A stretch of DNA of 64,000 bases from Arthrobacter liuii (GCF_014639275.1 NZ_BMFW01000003.1:186001-250000), one strand, 5' to 3'. Shown: positions 52,398-62,162, counted from the first letter of the stretch. A program made the numbers and translations. The notes: generated by a model not told the origin, from the sequence alone.

Positions 52398-53366
52398 GTG
52401 CGCCGACTACTCGCAATACTTCTTCCCGGCCTGCTGCTTTTGACGGCCTGCGGAGGTACCGCCTCTCAGCCCGAGCCCAGCAGCCAGTCCGCAGGGGAGA
52501 CTGCAAAGTTCGACTCCCTCAAACTGACCGACAACGGGGACAAAAAGGCCCCGGGTGTGGACTTCGATAAGCCGTTGGCCGTCACCGAACCAACGATCAA
52601 GGTAGTTTCCCAAGGCAACGGCGACGCCGTCAAGGCAAACCAGGTAGCCAAGATCTCCATCCTCGCCCTGAACGGCACGGATGGTTCCCAGCTGGAGGAT
52701 ACGTTCCCCAACGAGCCTGAAAGCCTCGAGCTGAATGATGAGCTCAAGACGGGCAGCGCCGTCATCTACAACGCTTTCGTAGGTGCCAAAGTGGGATCCA
52801 GCCTGGCCCTGGCCGTCCCTGCCCAGCAGAGTGCACCGTCGGCCAGCCCGAGCCCGTCCGACGGCGCCAGCCCCAGCCCGAGCGCCGCGGCTGGACCCAC
52901 TCAGCTGCTGATCATCAAGGTACTGTCCGCCTCGGACCCCACTCCTGTACTGGACAAGCCCCAGGGTGAGACCGTGACCCCGCCTGCCGGCCTGCCGACT
53001 GTGACGGAAAAAGACGGAAAGCCGGAAATCAACGTCGCAGGTGCGGCTGCCCCCACTGCACTCGTGTCCCAGGACCTGATCAAGGGCACGGGCGCCGCCG
53101 TGAAGGAATCCGACACGCTGACGGTGAACTATGTTGGCGTGAACCTCTCCGATGGCACCAAGTTCGATTCCAGCTTTGACCGCGGCCAGCCAGCCACCTT
53201 CCCGCTCTCCGGTGTCATCAAGGGCTGGACCCAGGGCCTCGCCGGTAAGACGGTAGGGTCCCGCGTCCTGCTGGTCATCCCGAAGGACCTGGCCTACGGA
53301 GACGCCGGGCAGGGCCAGGCAAAGGGCGACCTCGTCTTCGTAGTGGACATCCTCGGGGTCAAGTAG
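52398..53366 (+). CDS. Lipoprotein FKBP-type peptidyl-prolyl isomerase
   Basis: A 322-aa exported protein. A basic start and hydrophobic stretch MRRLLAILLPGLLLLTAC end in a lipobox with C18, so it is anchored to the outside of the membrane. A middle region resembles a second, degenerate FKBP domain with a Ser/Pro-rich linker (ASPSPSDGASPSPS). The C-terminal FKBP domain has VNYVGVNLSDGTKFDSSFDR, VIKGWTQGLAG and VLLVIPKDLAYG. It catalyses cis/trans proline isomerization in secreted proteins. GTG start. It lies between pafA and a cytoplasmic FKBP gene. Confidence 0.93.
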   Translation: MRRLLAILLPGLLLLTACGGTASQPEPSSQSAGETAKFDSLKLTDNGDKKAPGVDFDKPLAVTEPTIKVVSQGNGDAVKANQVAKISILALNGTDGSQLEDTFPNEPESLELNDELKTGSAVIYNAFVGAKVGSSLALAVPAQQSAPSASPSPSDGASPSPSAAAGPTQLLIIKVLSASDPTPVLDKPQGETVTPPAGLPTVTEKDGKPEINVAGAAAPTALVSQDLIKGTGAAVKESDTLTVNYVGVNLSDGTKFDSSFDRGQPATFPLSGVIKGWTQGLAGKTVGSRVLLVIPKDLAYGDAGQGQAKGDLVFVVDILGVK

Positions 53367-53429
53367 CAAGACTTACAGGGACGCCGTGTCCACCGCGGCA
53401 CCAACAACCTCTCACGCATAGGAGCAAGC

Positions 53430-53825
53430 ATGTCGTTTGGACAGCGGGAATTCGACCGCCAGAAGCCCGAGATCGACTTCCCTGAAGGCGACGTCCCCAC
53501 CGAACTCGTCATCACGGACCTCATCGAGGGTGACGGCAGGGAAGCCCAGGCTGGGGACACTGTCTCCACCCACTATGTGGGCGTCGCCTGGTCGACTGGG
53601 GAAGAATTCGACGCCTCATGGGGCCGCGGCGCACCGCTGGACTTCCGTGTGGGCGTGGGTCAGGTCATCCAGGGCTGGGACCAGGGCCTCCTTGGCATGA
53701 AGGTGGGCGGCCGCCGTCGTCTGGAAATCCCCTCCGAGCTGGCCTACGGCTCGCGCGGTGCCGGCGGAGCCATTGCCCCCAACGAGGCACTGATCTTCGT
53801 CGTGGACCTGGTCGGCGTCCGCTGA
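53430..53825 (+). CDS. Cytoplasmic FKBP-type peptidyl-prolyl isomerase
   Basis: A 131-aa single-domain FKBP without a signal peptide. Active-site strands VSTHYVGVAWSTGEEFDAS, VIQGWDQGLLGM and RRLEIPSELAYGSRG are complete, including the aromatic pocket Trp in GWDQGL. It folds proline-containing proteins in the cytoplasm. It follows the lipoprotein FKBP by 63 bases and ends at a large hairpin before pafBC. Confidence 0.95.
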   Translation: MSFGQREFDRQKPEIDFPEGDVPTELVITDLIEGDGREAQAGDTVSTHYVGVAWSTGEEFDASWGRGAPLDFRVGVGQVIQGWDQGLLGMKVGGRRRLEIPSELAYGSRGAGGAIAPNEALIFVVDLVGVR

Positions 53826-53842
53826 CGAAGTCCACAACCCGG

Positions 53843-53883
53843 AGCGCGGCAGTACGGAGGATAATCCTCCGTACTGCCGCGCT
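53843..53883 (+). terminator. 19-bp hairpin after the FKBP genes
   Basis: AGCGCGGCAGTACGGAGGA and its exact complement (53843-53861 with 53865-53883) around the loop TAA, followed by TTC TGCTTTC, a weak U-rich tail. It separates the FKBP genes from pafBC, which must therefore have its own promoter. Confidence 0.8.
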
Positions 53884-53921
53884 TTCTGCTTTCACGGGTG
53901 GAGTTTAGTAACGTAACAAAG

Positions 53922-55907
53922 GTGTCTGTATCCCGCACTGAACGCCTCCTCAACCTGCTGTTTGCGCTGCTCAACACCCGCTACGGACTGCGCCGCAGCG
54001 AGCTGCGGGACAAGGTCTACCGCGACACGTCCGGCAGTGACGTCGCTTTCGGGCGGATGTTTGAGCGGGACAAGAATGACCTCCGGGCGATGGGCTTCGA
54101 CGTCGAGACGCTGACGGACCTGGGTTGGAGCGAGGATGACCCGGCCACCACCAGGTACCGGATCGGCAAGGAATCCAACCGGCTCCCGGACCTCCAGCTG
54201 GGACCGGAGGAATGGACCGTACTCCTGTTGGCCTCCCAGCTCTGGGAGCGCGCCGCACTGGGGACTGCAGCCCAGAGTGCACTGCGCAAACTCCAGGCGT
54301 CAGGGCGGCTGGCGGAGGTGGAGCTGCCGGCCGGGGTCCAGCCACGGATCAAACCGGCCGGCCAGGCCTTCGATGACATCGTCGCTGCCATGCATGCCCG
54401 GCATCCCGTCGCTTTCACGTACCTTGCCGGCAGTACCGGCAAGGAGGAAGAACGGACTGTGGAGCCCTGGGGCCTGGGCAGCCGATTCGGCCAGTGGTAC
54501 CTCATGGGCTACGACCGGGCCCGAAAAGCGGCCCGGCATTTCCGTCTCTCCCGCCTCACCAGTGCCGTGACCACCCTGGCAAGGGAGCAGTACGAGCCGC
54601 CGGCCGACTTCAGCATCCGGGCGGCACTCGACCGGCTGCCTGAACTGCCGCTGCGCGCCGCCGTCGTCCATGTCAGGCAGGGGCGATTACTGGCCCTGCG
54701 CCGCCGGTCCGTTGAAGGCGCCCGGCACCCGGGTCCCGGCCAACCCGCTGACGGCTACGACCGGCTCGTCCTCGAGTACCGGGACCCGGAGGTGCTCGCC
54801 GAAGAGCTGGCCTCCTATGGACCCGATGCCGTGGCAGTGGAACCCGTCGAACTTGCTGGGGCAGTCCGGCGCCGCATGCAGGCCGCGGCCGACTTCAGCG
54901 CCGCACCTGTCCCGGCCTATGCCTTCACGGACGCCCGCACTCGGACCGCCCGGAAAGGGACCTCTGAGGACCAGCTCAAGCGAATGCTGCAACTGGTCCC
55001 GTTCCTGGTCCACAACCAGGGCCTCCACATCCAGGACGTCGCCCACCACTTCGGCGTCACCCGGGAAGAACTTGAGGCAGACCTGCGGATCCTCATCTGC
55101 TCCGGACTGCCGGAAGGTTATCCGGACGACCTCCTCGATATCCAGTGGGAAGACGACCACGTCTTCATCACCCAGGACCTCGACCTGAAGAAGCCGGTCC
55201 GGTTCACAGTGGCGGAGGCATGCGCCCTGCTGACCGGGCTGGAGACCCTCAATGGCCTGCCGGATCTGCCAGGCGGCGGGGCCTTGGAATCGGTCACCTT
55301 GAAGCTCCTGGCCGCAGCCGGTGAAGAAGGACTCCGCGCTGCCTCCATCGCCGGGCCCCAGGTGGCTCCGGCGGACGCCGCAACCCATGCCACGGTACGC
55401 CAGGCCATCGAGTCCCGCTCCCAGCTCCGTTTGACCTACCTCTCACCCCAGCGCGATGCAGTTACTGAGCGCGACGTCGACCCGCTGCGGCTGTACTCCT
55501 TGGACAACACCTGGTACTTCGAGGCCTGGTGCCACATGGTGGACGGCCTGCGGAATTTTCGCCTGGACCGCATACAGGACGTGCGCCCCAACGGGGCGCC
55601 GTCCGGGTTGCACGGTTCAGCGGAGGGCGGGGTGCCGGCCAAACTTTTCACCGCGAACGACGACGACACAACAGTTACGGTCCAGCTCACCCGGCAGGGG
55701 AGGGGGCTGGCGGAGGACTATTACGCTGAGCGCACCGCTGAGCTGCCCGACGGGGGCCTGGTAGCCCAGATCCGGTTCGGCAACACGGCGTGGCTGCCGA
55801 TGTTCGTGGCACAGCACGGCGGCGCCGCCAGGATCCTGGCGCCTTCAGAGGTGGCTGACGCCGCGCGGGACTGGCTGGCGGCATCGCTGGACAGATACGC
55901 CGGATAG
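53922..55907 (+). CDS. pafBC: PafBC fused WYL-domain DNA-damage regulator
   Basis: A ~661-aa fusion of the PafB and PafC transcription factors, which are separate genes in mycobacteria. Each half contains a winged helix-turn-helix and a WYL domain: the first opens MSVSRTERLLNLLFALL with FGRMFERDKNDLRAMG and a WYL core near VEPWGLGSRFGQWYLMGYDR; the second opens with LKRMLQLVPFLVHNQGLHIQ, and its WYL core lies near DPLRLYSLDNTWYFEAWC. PafBC activates DNA-repair genes independently of LexA. GTG 53922 fits the family start and a leaderless mRNA (TAACGT 8 bases before); GTG 53898 is an alternative. Confidence 0.93.
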   Translation: MSVSRTERLLNLLFALLNTRYGLRRSELRDKVYRDTSGSDVAFGRMFERDKNDLRAMGFDVETLTDLGWSEDDPATTRYRIGKESNRLPDLQLGPEEWTVLLLASQLWERAALGTAAQSALRKLQASGRLAEVELPAGVQPRIKPAGQAFDDIVAAMHARHPVAFTYLAGSTGKEEERTVEPWGLGSRFGQWYLMGYDRARKAARHFRLSRLTSAVTTLAREQYEPPADFSIRAALDRLPELPLRAAVVHVRQGRLLALRRRSVEGARHPGPGQPADGYDRLVLEYRDPEVLAEELASYGPDAVAVEPVELAGAVRRRMQAAADFSAAPVPAYAFTDARTRTARKGTSEDQLKRMLQLVPFLVHNQGLHIQDVAHHFGVTREELEADLRILICSGLPEGYPDDLLDIQWEDDHVFITQDLDLKKPVRFTVAEACALLTGLETLNGLPDLPGGGALESVTLKLLAAAGEEGLRAASIAGPQVAPADAATHATVRQAIESRSQLRLTYLSPQRDAVTERDVDPLRLYSLDNTWYFEAWCHMVDGLRNFRLDRIQDVRPNGAPSGLHGSAEGGVPAKLFTANDDDTTVTVQLTRQGRGLAEDYYAERTAELPDGGLVAQIRFGNTAWLPMFVAQHGGAARILAPSEVADAARDWLAASLDRYAG

Positions 55908-55917
55908 ACTACTCAGC

Positions 55918-56262
55918 ATGCCTTGGTGGTCCTGGATTCTCATATGGGTGGCGCTTGTCGCGGTATCCCTGCTGTTCTATGTCCTGCTGGGCATCCGTCT
56001 TTTCCGCCAGTTCATGGCGACTGTGAAGGACCTCAGCGCCGCGGGCGAGAAGCTGGGACACCTGAACCCGGTCGAGATGCAGGAGTCCGCGGCGCCGGAA
56101 CGGGCCCTGTCCGGGTCGGCTGTTTTTGCCTCACCCGCTGTCATGCGACATGATTACGAGGCATCCAAAACGGCATGGCGCGAAGAACGCCGCCGCCGGC
56201 GAGTGCAGCGCAAAAAGGACCGGGGCCAGCCGCAGGCGCTCGGAGATCTCGACTTCACATAG
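55918..56262 (+). CDS. Small single-span membrane protein next to tatA
   Basis: A 114-aa protein with one N-terminal transmembrane helix (WSWILIWVALVAVSLLFYVL, residues ~4-25) and a charged cytoplasmic tail ending in a basic stretch EERRRRRVQRKK. No known family motif. It is 10 bases after pafBC and 32 bases before tatA on the same strand, a position conserved in related actinobacteria as far as I recall. It might belong to the Tat or damage-response unit; no function can be given. Confidence 0.75.
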   Translation: MPWWSWILIWVALVAVSLLFYVLLGIRLFRQFMATVKDLSAAGEKLGHLNPVEMQESAAPERALSGSAVFASPAVMRHDYEASKTAWREERRRRRVQRKKDRGQPQALGDLDFT

Positions 56263-56294
56263 AAGTAGGATGTACTTAGAGGAAAGGAATTCCC

Positions 56295-56570
56295 GTGGGA
56301 AGACTCTTTGATGGCCCCTGGCCAATCGTAATTATCATCGTTGTTGCTTTGCTTCTCTTTGCTGCCCCCAAGCTTCCGGCCATGGCCCGCAGCCTGGGAC
56401 AGTCCATGCGGATCATCAAGTCCGAGGTCAAGGAAATGAAGAATGACGGCAAAGCCGACTCCACCACTGAGGCCAGCGGTCCGGTGGAAGGCACCATCGT
56501 GAACCACCCCAAGGCGCAGACCGGTGAGCCGAAAGACGGCACTGACGTTCCGCCGTCGACCCGCGCCTGA
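56295..56570 (+). CDS. tatA: Sec-independent protein translocase TatA
   Basis: A 91-aa subunit of the twin-arginine export pore. A short N-terminal transmembrane helix (WPIVIIIVVALLLFAAPKLP) is followed by the amphipathic helix MARSLGQSMRIIKSEVKEMK and a disordered acidic tail. FAAPKLP is the hinge, usually FG.KLP in the family. GTG start after AGAGGAAAGG. It is followed by tatC after 6 bases, as in mycobacteria, where the pair also lies between pafC and helY. Confidence 0.95.
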   Translation: MGRLFDGPWPIVIIIVVALLLFAAPKLPAMARSLGQSMRIIKSEVKEMKNDGKADSTTEASGPVEGTIVNHPKAQTGEPKDGTDVPPSTRA

Positions 56571-56576
56571 CCTCCC

Positions 56577-57413
56577 GTGGCACTGTCGCGGGCCCGTAAA
56601 GCCAATCCCGAGGGGCGGATGTCGCTTTGGGAGCACCTCAAGGAGCTGAAGAACCGGCTGATCAAGTCCGCCATCGGCGTCGTCATCGGCGGCATTGGCG
56701 GCTGGATACTTTACGATCCGCTATTGAAGGCCCTGGCCGCACCGGTGAACCGGATTTCGAATGAGACCGGAGGCCTTGCGGCCATCAACTTCGGCACCAT
56801 CGCGTCGCCCTTTGACTTCAAGCTCCAGATGTCCCTCGTGATAGGGGCGGTCATTTCGAGCCCCATTTGGATCTACCAGCTCTGGGCCTTCATTACCCCG
56901 GGGCTGACATCCAGGGAGCGGCACTACACCCTTGGCTACATGGCGGCTGCCATTCCCCTGTTCCTTGCCGGAATCTGGGTGGGCTGGCTTGTGGTTCCAC
57001 AGGTGGTGCACGCGCTGACCCAGTTCACCCCTGAAGGTTCCTCCAGCGTCATCGATGCCAGGACCTACATCGAATTTGTCACCCGCATGGTCCTGATGCT
57101 GGGCCTGGCCTTCCTGGTCCCTGTGGTGCTGGTTGGGGTCAACATGGCGGGCATCATTTCAGGCCGCACCATCCTGAAGGCCTGGCGCATCACCGTCTTC
57201 CTGGTCTTCGTCCTGGCCGCGATGGCAGCGCCCGGTGCCGATGCCATTTCGATGTTCATGCTGGCCGGACCGCTGTTGGCGCTCTTCTTTGCGGCCATTG
57301 GCATCTGCATCATGAATGACAAGCGGCGCGACCGCCGGCAGGCCCGGCAGGTCGAGGAGACCGAGGCCACAGCGGACATCGCTACCCCGGGCAGTGATCT
57401 CAAGAAGCTGTAG
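56577..57413 (+). CDS. tatC: Sec-independent protein translocase TatC
   Basis: A 278-aa six-span membrane protein that recognises twin-arginine signal peptides of folded exported proteins. The N-terminal MSLWEHLKELKNRLIKS is the conserved cytoplasmic signal-binding element; YQLWAFITPGLTSRERHY is the first-loop signature. GTG start 6 bases after tatA. helY follows after 20 bases, so tatA-tatC-helY probably share a transcript. Confidence 0.96.
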   Translation: MALSRARKANPEGRMSLWEHLKELKNRLIKSAIGVVIGGIGGWILYDPLLKALAAPVNRISNETGGLAAINFGTIASPFDFKLQMSLVIGAVISSPIWIYQLWAFITPGLTSRERHYTLGYMAAAIPLFLAGIWVGWLVVPQVVHALTQFTPEGSSSVIDARTYIEFVTRMVLMLGLAFLVPVVLVGVNMAGIISGRTILKAWRITVFLVFVLAAMAAPGADAISMFMLAGPLLALFFAAIGICIMNDKRRDRRQARQVEETEATADIATPGSDLKKL

Positions 57414-57433
57414 CCTGCCGTTAGGCTTGGGGT

Positions 57434-60355
57434 ATGTCCTCCACCACCGGGCCCTTCTCCACCGGCCCCGTTGATCCTGAAGAACTTTCGCCGGCCGAGA
57501 GATACCGTGCCAGCGCTGAGCGGCGGGCAGAGGCCGCCACCTACCTCGGGGCGTTCATCCGGACCTTGGACTTCGAGCTTGATGACTTCCAACGGCAGGC
57601 GTGCAGCTCGCTCCAGGAAGGCAGGGGCGTCCTGGTGGCGGCCCCTACCGGAGCAGGGAAGACCATCGTGGGGGAGTTCGCCATTTACCTCGCGCTGCAG
57701 CGAGGCCTGAAAGCCTTCTACACCACACCTATCAAGGCGCTCAGCAACCAGAAGTTCAGCGAACTTAGCGAGAAGTACGGTGCAGGCAACGTGGGCCTCC
57801 TGACCGGTGACACCAGCATCAACGGTGACGCGCAGGTCGTGGTGATGACCACCGAAGTTCTCCGGAACATGCTTTACGCGGATTCCGCCACCCTGGGCGA
57901 CTTGGGCTACGTGGTGATGGACGAGGTCCACTACCTCGCCGACCGGTTCCGCGGGGCGGTGTGGGAAGAAGTCATCATCCACCTGCCCAGCGAGGTGCAG
58001 GTTGCCTCGCTGAGTGCAACTGTCTCGAACGCTGAGGAATTCGGCGCCTGGCTGGACACCGTGCGTGGGGACACCGACATCATCGTCTCCGAGCACCGGC
58101 CGGTGCCGCTCTGGCAGCACGTCATGGTGGGCCGGCAGATCATGGATCTGTTCGCGGGAGAAACCACGTTCGATGAGTTCGCCCCGCCTGTCGAGGAAGG
58201 CGGCCAGCAGGCGGCCAGGTCCGGCAAGTCCGCGGACATCGCCAAGGGGCGCGGCTTCGACGTCAACCCGGAGCTGCTCACCGTCGCGCGCAGCGAAAGC
58301 CAGCAAAGCTTCCGCAGCCGTCCCGGTCCCGGCGGACGCGGCCAGCGCGGCCGCCGGGGAAATGATCGTCCGGGCAGGGGCGAGCCAACCGGAGTGCGGG
58401 CCGCCAGCCGTCCCCAGGTGATCGCCAGCCTGGACCGGATGGACCTGCTGCCTGCCATCACCTTCATCTTTTCCCGCGCCGGTTGTGAGGCGGCCGTGGC
58501 CCAGTGCGTTGGGTCCGGGCTGTGGCTCACCACGGAGAAGGAGCAGCGGAACATTGCCCAGCGGGTTGACGAGGCCGGGCAGGATATCCCGCCGGACGAC
58601 CTCGACGTCCTGGACTTTTGGACCTGGCGGGACGGACTGCTCCGGGGCTTTGCCGCCCACCACGCCGGGATGCTGCCCACTTTCAAGGAGGTCGTGGAGA
58701 AACTCTTCGTCGACGGCCTGGTCAAGGCAGTCTTCGCCACGGAGACCCTCGCCCTGGGTGTCAACATGCCGGCCCGTTCGGTGGTTCTGGAGAAGCTGGA
58801 CAAGTTCAATGGCGAAGCCCATGTGGACATCACCGCAGGCGAGTACACCCAGCTGACCGGCCGGGCAGGCCGGCGCGGCATTGATATCGAGGGCCACGCC
58901 GTGGTGCTTTGGCAGCCGGGAACGGACCCGACGGCGGTGGCCGGCCTGGCGTCCCGGCGCACCTACCCCCTGAACTCAAGTTTCCGGCCCACATACAACA
59001 TGAGCATCAACCTCCTGGCGCAGTTCGGCCGGGCCAGGGCCCGCGAAATCCTGGAATCCTCCTTTGCCCAGTTCCAGGCAGACCGCTCCGTGGTAGGTCT
59101 TGCCAGGCAGGTGCGAAGCCGAGAGGAATCCCTTGCCGGCTACGCCAAGTCCATGACCTGCCACCTGGGCGATTTCACGGAGTACGCCCGGCTGCGCAGG
59201 GAACTTTCGGATGCCGAGAACGCCACGTCCCGCACCAAGTCCCGCGTCCGGAAGTCGCTCAGCGACGACTCGTTGGCCCGGCTCCTGCCGGGGGACGTGG
59301 TCAATGTTCCCGGCGGCCGCGCCCCAGGTCCCGCCGTCGTCCTTAGCTCCGACCACGGCAGCCGCGAACCCCGGCCTGCCGTGCTCACACTGGATAGCCA
59401 GCTGCGCCGGATCGGCACGGACGACCTCGAAGGCCCCATCGCCCCGGTCACCCGCATCCGCATCCCCAAGTCGTTCAATGCCAAGCTGCCCAAATCGCGG
59501 CGCGACCTTGCTTCCTCTGCACGGAACGCGCTGCGGGAGAACCGGCCGCCGGCTCCAGGCCAGAACCGCAACCACGATTTCGGCCGCGCCGCGGCGTTGC
59601 CCAACCAGGAGAAGCGCATTGCAGATCTGCGGCGCGCCCTGAAGGCACACCCTTGCCACGGCTGCAGTGAACGCGAAGACCACGCACGGTGGTCGGAACG
59701 CTGGTGGAAGCTGCGGCGTGAAACGGACGGCCTGGTCCGCCAGATCCAGGGCCGCACCAACACGATCGCCAAAACCTTCGACCGGGTCTGCGACGTCCTG
59801 TCCGCCTACGGCTACCTCGAAGACGTTGGGGACGGCCGCCTCAATATCAGCCCGGACGGCCAGCGGCTGCGCAGGATCTATGGCGAGAAGGACCTGCTGA
59901 TTTCCCAGTCCCTGCGGCTGGGTGCGTTCGATGACCTCGACGCGGCGGAAGTGGCCGCTCTGGCCAGCGTGCTGGTGTACCAGGCCAAACGCGAGGACCG
60001 GGGCCTGCGGCCGCGCATGCCCAGCGTCTCCCTGGAGTCTTCCGTGGACATCGTGGTCAAGGAATGGTCTGTCCTCGAAGACGTGGAAGAGGAGAACAAG
60101 CTTCCGCTCACAGGTGAGCCGGAACTCGGCCTTGTCTGGCCCCTGTACAAGTGGGCCCGCGGGCGCCACCTGCAGGATGTCCTCAGCGGCACCGACCTTG
60201 CCGCCGGCGACTTTGTCCGCTGGGTCAAACAGGTCGTGGACCTGCTGGACCAGCTCGCCAAGATCCCTGGCCTCGATCCTCGCCTCGCACGGCTGTGCGC
60301 CGAAGCGATCAACCTTATCCGCCGCGGCGTCGTGGCGTACTCCTCCGTTCTCTGA
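57434..60355 (+). CDS. helY: Ski2/Mtr4-type DEAD/H RNA helicase HelY
   Basis: A 973-aa ATP-dependent helicase of superfamily 2. Walker A is APTGAGKT (70-77) and the DEVH box is VMDEVHY (162-167). SLSATVSNAEEFGAWL is motif III; VFATETLALGVNMPARSV and QLTGRAGRRGIDIEG are motifs V and VI. A Gly/Arg-rich insertion (RSRPGPGGRGQRGRRG) lies near residue 300. The C-terminal half includes the Ski2-type winged-helix and DSHCT-like domains. In mycobacteria helY also follows tatC. It is likely to act in RNA processing or decay, inferred from Mtr4. Confidence 0.95.
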   Translation: MSSTTGPFSTGPVDPEELSPAERYRASAERRAEAATYLGAFIRTLDFELDDFQRQACSSLQEGRGVLVAAPTGAGKTIVGEFAIYLALQRGLKAFYTTPIKALSNQKFSELSEKYGAGNVGLLTGDTSINGDAQVVVMTTEVLRNMLYADSATLGDLGYVVMDEVHYLADRFRGAVWEEVIIHLPSEVQVASLSATVSNAEEFGAWLDTVRGDTDIIVSEHRPVPLWQHVMVGRQIMDLFAGETTFDEFAPPVEEGGQQAARSGKSADIAKGRGFDVNPELLTVARSESQQSFRSRPGPGGRGQRGRRGNDRPGRGEPTGVRAASRPQVIASLDRMDLLPAITFIFSRAGCEAAVAQCVGSGLWLTTEKEQRNIAQRVDEAGQDIPPDDLDVLDFWTWRDGLLRGFAAHHAGMLPTFKEVVEKLFVDGLVKAVFATETLALGVNMPARSVVLEKLDKFNGEAHVDITAGEYTQLTGRAGRRGIDIEGHAVVLWQPGTDPTAVAGLASRRTYPLNSSFRPTYNMSINLLAQFGRARAREILESSFAQFQADRSVVGLARQVRSREESLAGYAKSMTCHLGDFTEYARLRRELSDAENATSRTKSRVRKSLSDDSLARLLPGDVVNVPGGRAPGPAVVLSSDHGSREPRPAVLTLDSQLRRIGTDDLEGPIAPVTRIRIPKSFNAKLPKSRRDLASSARNALRENRPPAPGQNRNHDFGRAAALPNQEKRIADLRRALKAHPCHGCSEREDHARWSERWWKLRRETDGLVRQIQGRTNTIAKTFDRVCDVLSAYGYLEDVGDGRLNISPDGQRLRRIYGEKDLLISQSLRLGAFDDLDAAEVAALASVLVYQAKREDRGLRPRMPSVSLESSVDIVVKEWSVLEDVEEENKLPLTGEPELGLVWPLYKWARGRHLQDVLSGTDLAAGDFVRWVKQVVDLLDQLAKIPGLDPRLARLCAEAINLIRRGVVAYSSVL

Positions 60356-60417
60356 CTCGTCTTTACACACCTGCCGGTTACCGCCGGCCCGCCAACATCC
60401 CAGGAGTCCTGCCAACC

Positions 60418-62067
60418 ATGCCCCGACCCGATGCCACTTCCCGTCCCGCCCCGGTGCTCTACCGCAATGGGTCCGTTTACACCGCGGCGGACCCGTTCGC
60501 AACGGCCATGCTGGTGGACGGTGACACCGTTGCCTGGGTCGGATCGGAACAGGCTGCATCGTCCATCGCGGACAGTTCCATGGACATCATTGACCTCCGT
60601 GGCGCCCTGGTGGCACCGGGCTTCGTTGATTCGCACGTACACCTGACCGAAACCGGGATCGCCTTGGAATCGCTGCAGCTTGGGGCAGTCACGTCGGCCC
60701 GCGCACTGTTGGACGCAGTGGCCGGGGCCGGCGGGGAAGGGCCGGTGCTCGGCCACGGCTGGGACGAGACCACGTGGGCGGACGCCAACTTGCCCAGTGC
60801 GGAAGAGCTGGAACGGGCGGCCGGCGGCAGGCCGGTCTATCTCTCCCGTGTGGACGTGCACTCGGCGCTGGTATCGACGTCGCTGGCACAGTCCGCGGGC
60901 CTCCACGGCAAAGACGGGTACGACGGCGGCGCCCGGGTGACGCGCGCGGCGCACGAAACAGCCCGGCTGGCAACCCGCCGGATGCCCCCGGCGTCGCTGA
61001 AGCGGCACCAAGCCCGGGCCATGGCTGAGGCTGCCGCCAACGGCTACGTTGCCCTGGCTGAGATGGGTGCGCCCCATATCGGCGGCGCCGACGATCTCAG
61101 GCTTGCTGCGGCATGGAACGCCGCTGAAGAAGATGCGCCGCAATTTCCCGAGGTGCTGCCCTACTGGGGCGAACTGGTTTCGTCCGAGGAAGAGGCACGC
61201 TCACTGGTTGCACAGTTGGGGGCCGGCGTCCGGGGGCTTGCCGGGGACCTGAATATTGACGGTTCCCTGGGCTCCCGCACGGCCGCCCTGCGCGCCGGCT
61301 ACACCGATGCCGGTGACGAGCGGGGAACCCTCTACCTTAGCGTCGACCAGGCGGCAGCCCACCTTGCCGCGTGTTCCCTGGCAGGCATCCAAGGCGGGTT
61401 CCACGTCATCGGCGACGCCGGGCTGGACGCTGCCCTTGAGGCGCTTGACCTGGCGGCCAGGGAGGTCGGGGAGCAGCGGGTGCGGGCCGCAGGCCACCGC
61501 TTTGAGCATGTGGAGATGGCTGACGCCGCGGCTGTGGCGAAGTTGGCGCACTACGCCGTGACCGTCAGCGCCCAACCGTCCTTCGATGCCGCCTGGGGCG
61601 GCACCGGGGGCCTTTACGAGCGGAGGCTGGGGGAGCGGAGCCGGTCCATGAATCCGTTCGCTGCTTTCTACTCCGCAGGAGTTCCTGTCTGCTTCGGCAG
61701 CGACAGCCCGGTCACGCCCCTGCGTCCCTGGTCCAGTGTCCGCGCGTGTGTGGAACACCACAACCCGGAGGAACGCATTTCCGCACGGGCAGCCTTCCTG
61801 GGGCACACCCGTGCCGGGTGGAGGGCAGCGCGGCATGCCAACCCCATGGCCGGCCAGTTGGTGCCCGGGGCGCCGGCCAGCTTTGCGGTGTGGGAGGTGG
61901 AGGAATTGATGGTCCAGGTGGCTGACGGGCGGGTGCAGTCCTGGAGCACCGATCCGCGGGCCAGGACCCCCCTCCTGCCGGCCCTGGACACAGGCTCGGA
62001 CCCGGTTTGCCTGCAAACCGTGAAGGACGGCGCCGAACTGTTCGCCAGCCCGGCCCTGCGTTCCTGA
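60418..62067 (+). CDS. YtcJ-like metal-dependent amidohydrolase
   Basis: A 549-aa member of the amidohydrolase-3 family. The N-terminal composite domain is followed by the metal motif [11 protein letters not shown]. Later [17 protein letters not shown] and HRFEHVEM contribute the second metal site, and [12 protein letters not shown] carries the catalytic Asp. Cytoplasmic, without a signal peptide. AGGAG precedes the ATG at 60418. The family cleaves amide or cyclic amide bonds in varied small molecules; substrate unknown. It begins 62 bases after helY and may be read with it. Confidence 0.9.
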   Translation: MPRPDATSRPAPVLYRNGSVYTAADPFATAMLVDGDTVAWVGSEQAASSIADSSMDIIDLRGALVAPGFVDSHVHLTETGIALESLQLGAVTSARALLDAVAGAGGEGPVLGHGWDETTWADANLPSAEELERAAGGRPVYLSRVDVHSALVSTSLAQSAGLHGKDGYDGGARVTRAAHETARLATRRMPPASLKRHQARAMAEAAANGYVALAEMGAPHIGGADDLRLAAAWNAAEEDAPQFPEVLPYWGELVSSEEEARSLVAQLGAGVRGLAGDLNIDGSLGSRTAALRAGYTDAGDERGTLYLSVDQAAAHLAACSLAGIQGGFHVIGDAGLDAALEALDLAAREVGEQRVRAAGHRFEHVEMADAAAVAKLAHYAVTVSAQPSFDAAWGGTGGLYERRLGERSRSMNPFAAFYSAGVPVCFGSDSPVTPLRPWSSVRACVEHHNPEERISARAAFLGHTRAGWRAARHANPMAGQLVPGAPASFAVWEVEELMVQVADGRVQSWSTDPRARTPLLPALDTGSDPVCLQTVKDGAELFASPALRS

Positions 62068-62162
62068 CGGGGAAGGCACCGCCCTATAATGGGGAGTTGC
62101 GCCCGCCGTCGACTATTTTCGGTATCTGGTGCTCCGACCACTTCCTCCAGGAAAGGCCCTTT

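Noticed and set aside
53826..53921. A RecA-independent damage promoter (TTGTC-type motif) controlling pafBC itself.
   Set aside because: No TTGTCRGTG-like sequence with a TAnnnT at the right spacing was found in this gap.
57065..58897. A 610-codon open frame on the minus strand across tatC and helY.
   Set aside because: Antisense to two certain genes; no recognisable motif and composition typical of GC-driven shadow frames.
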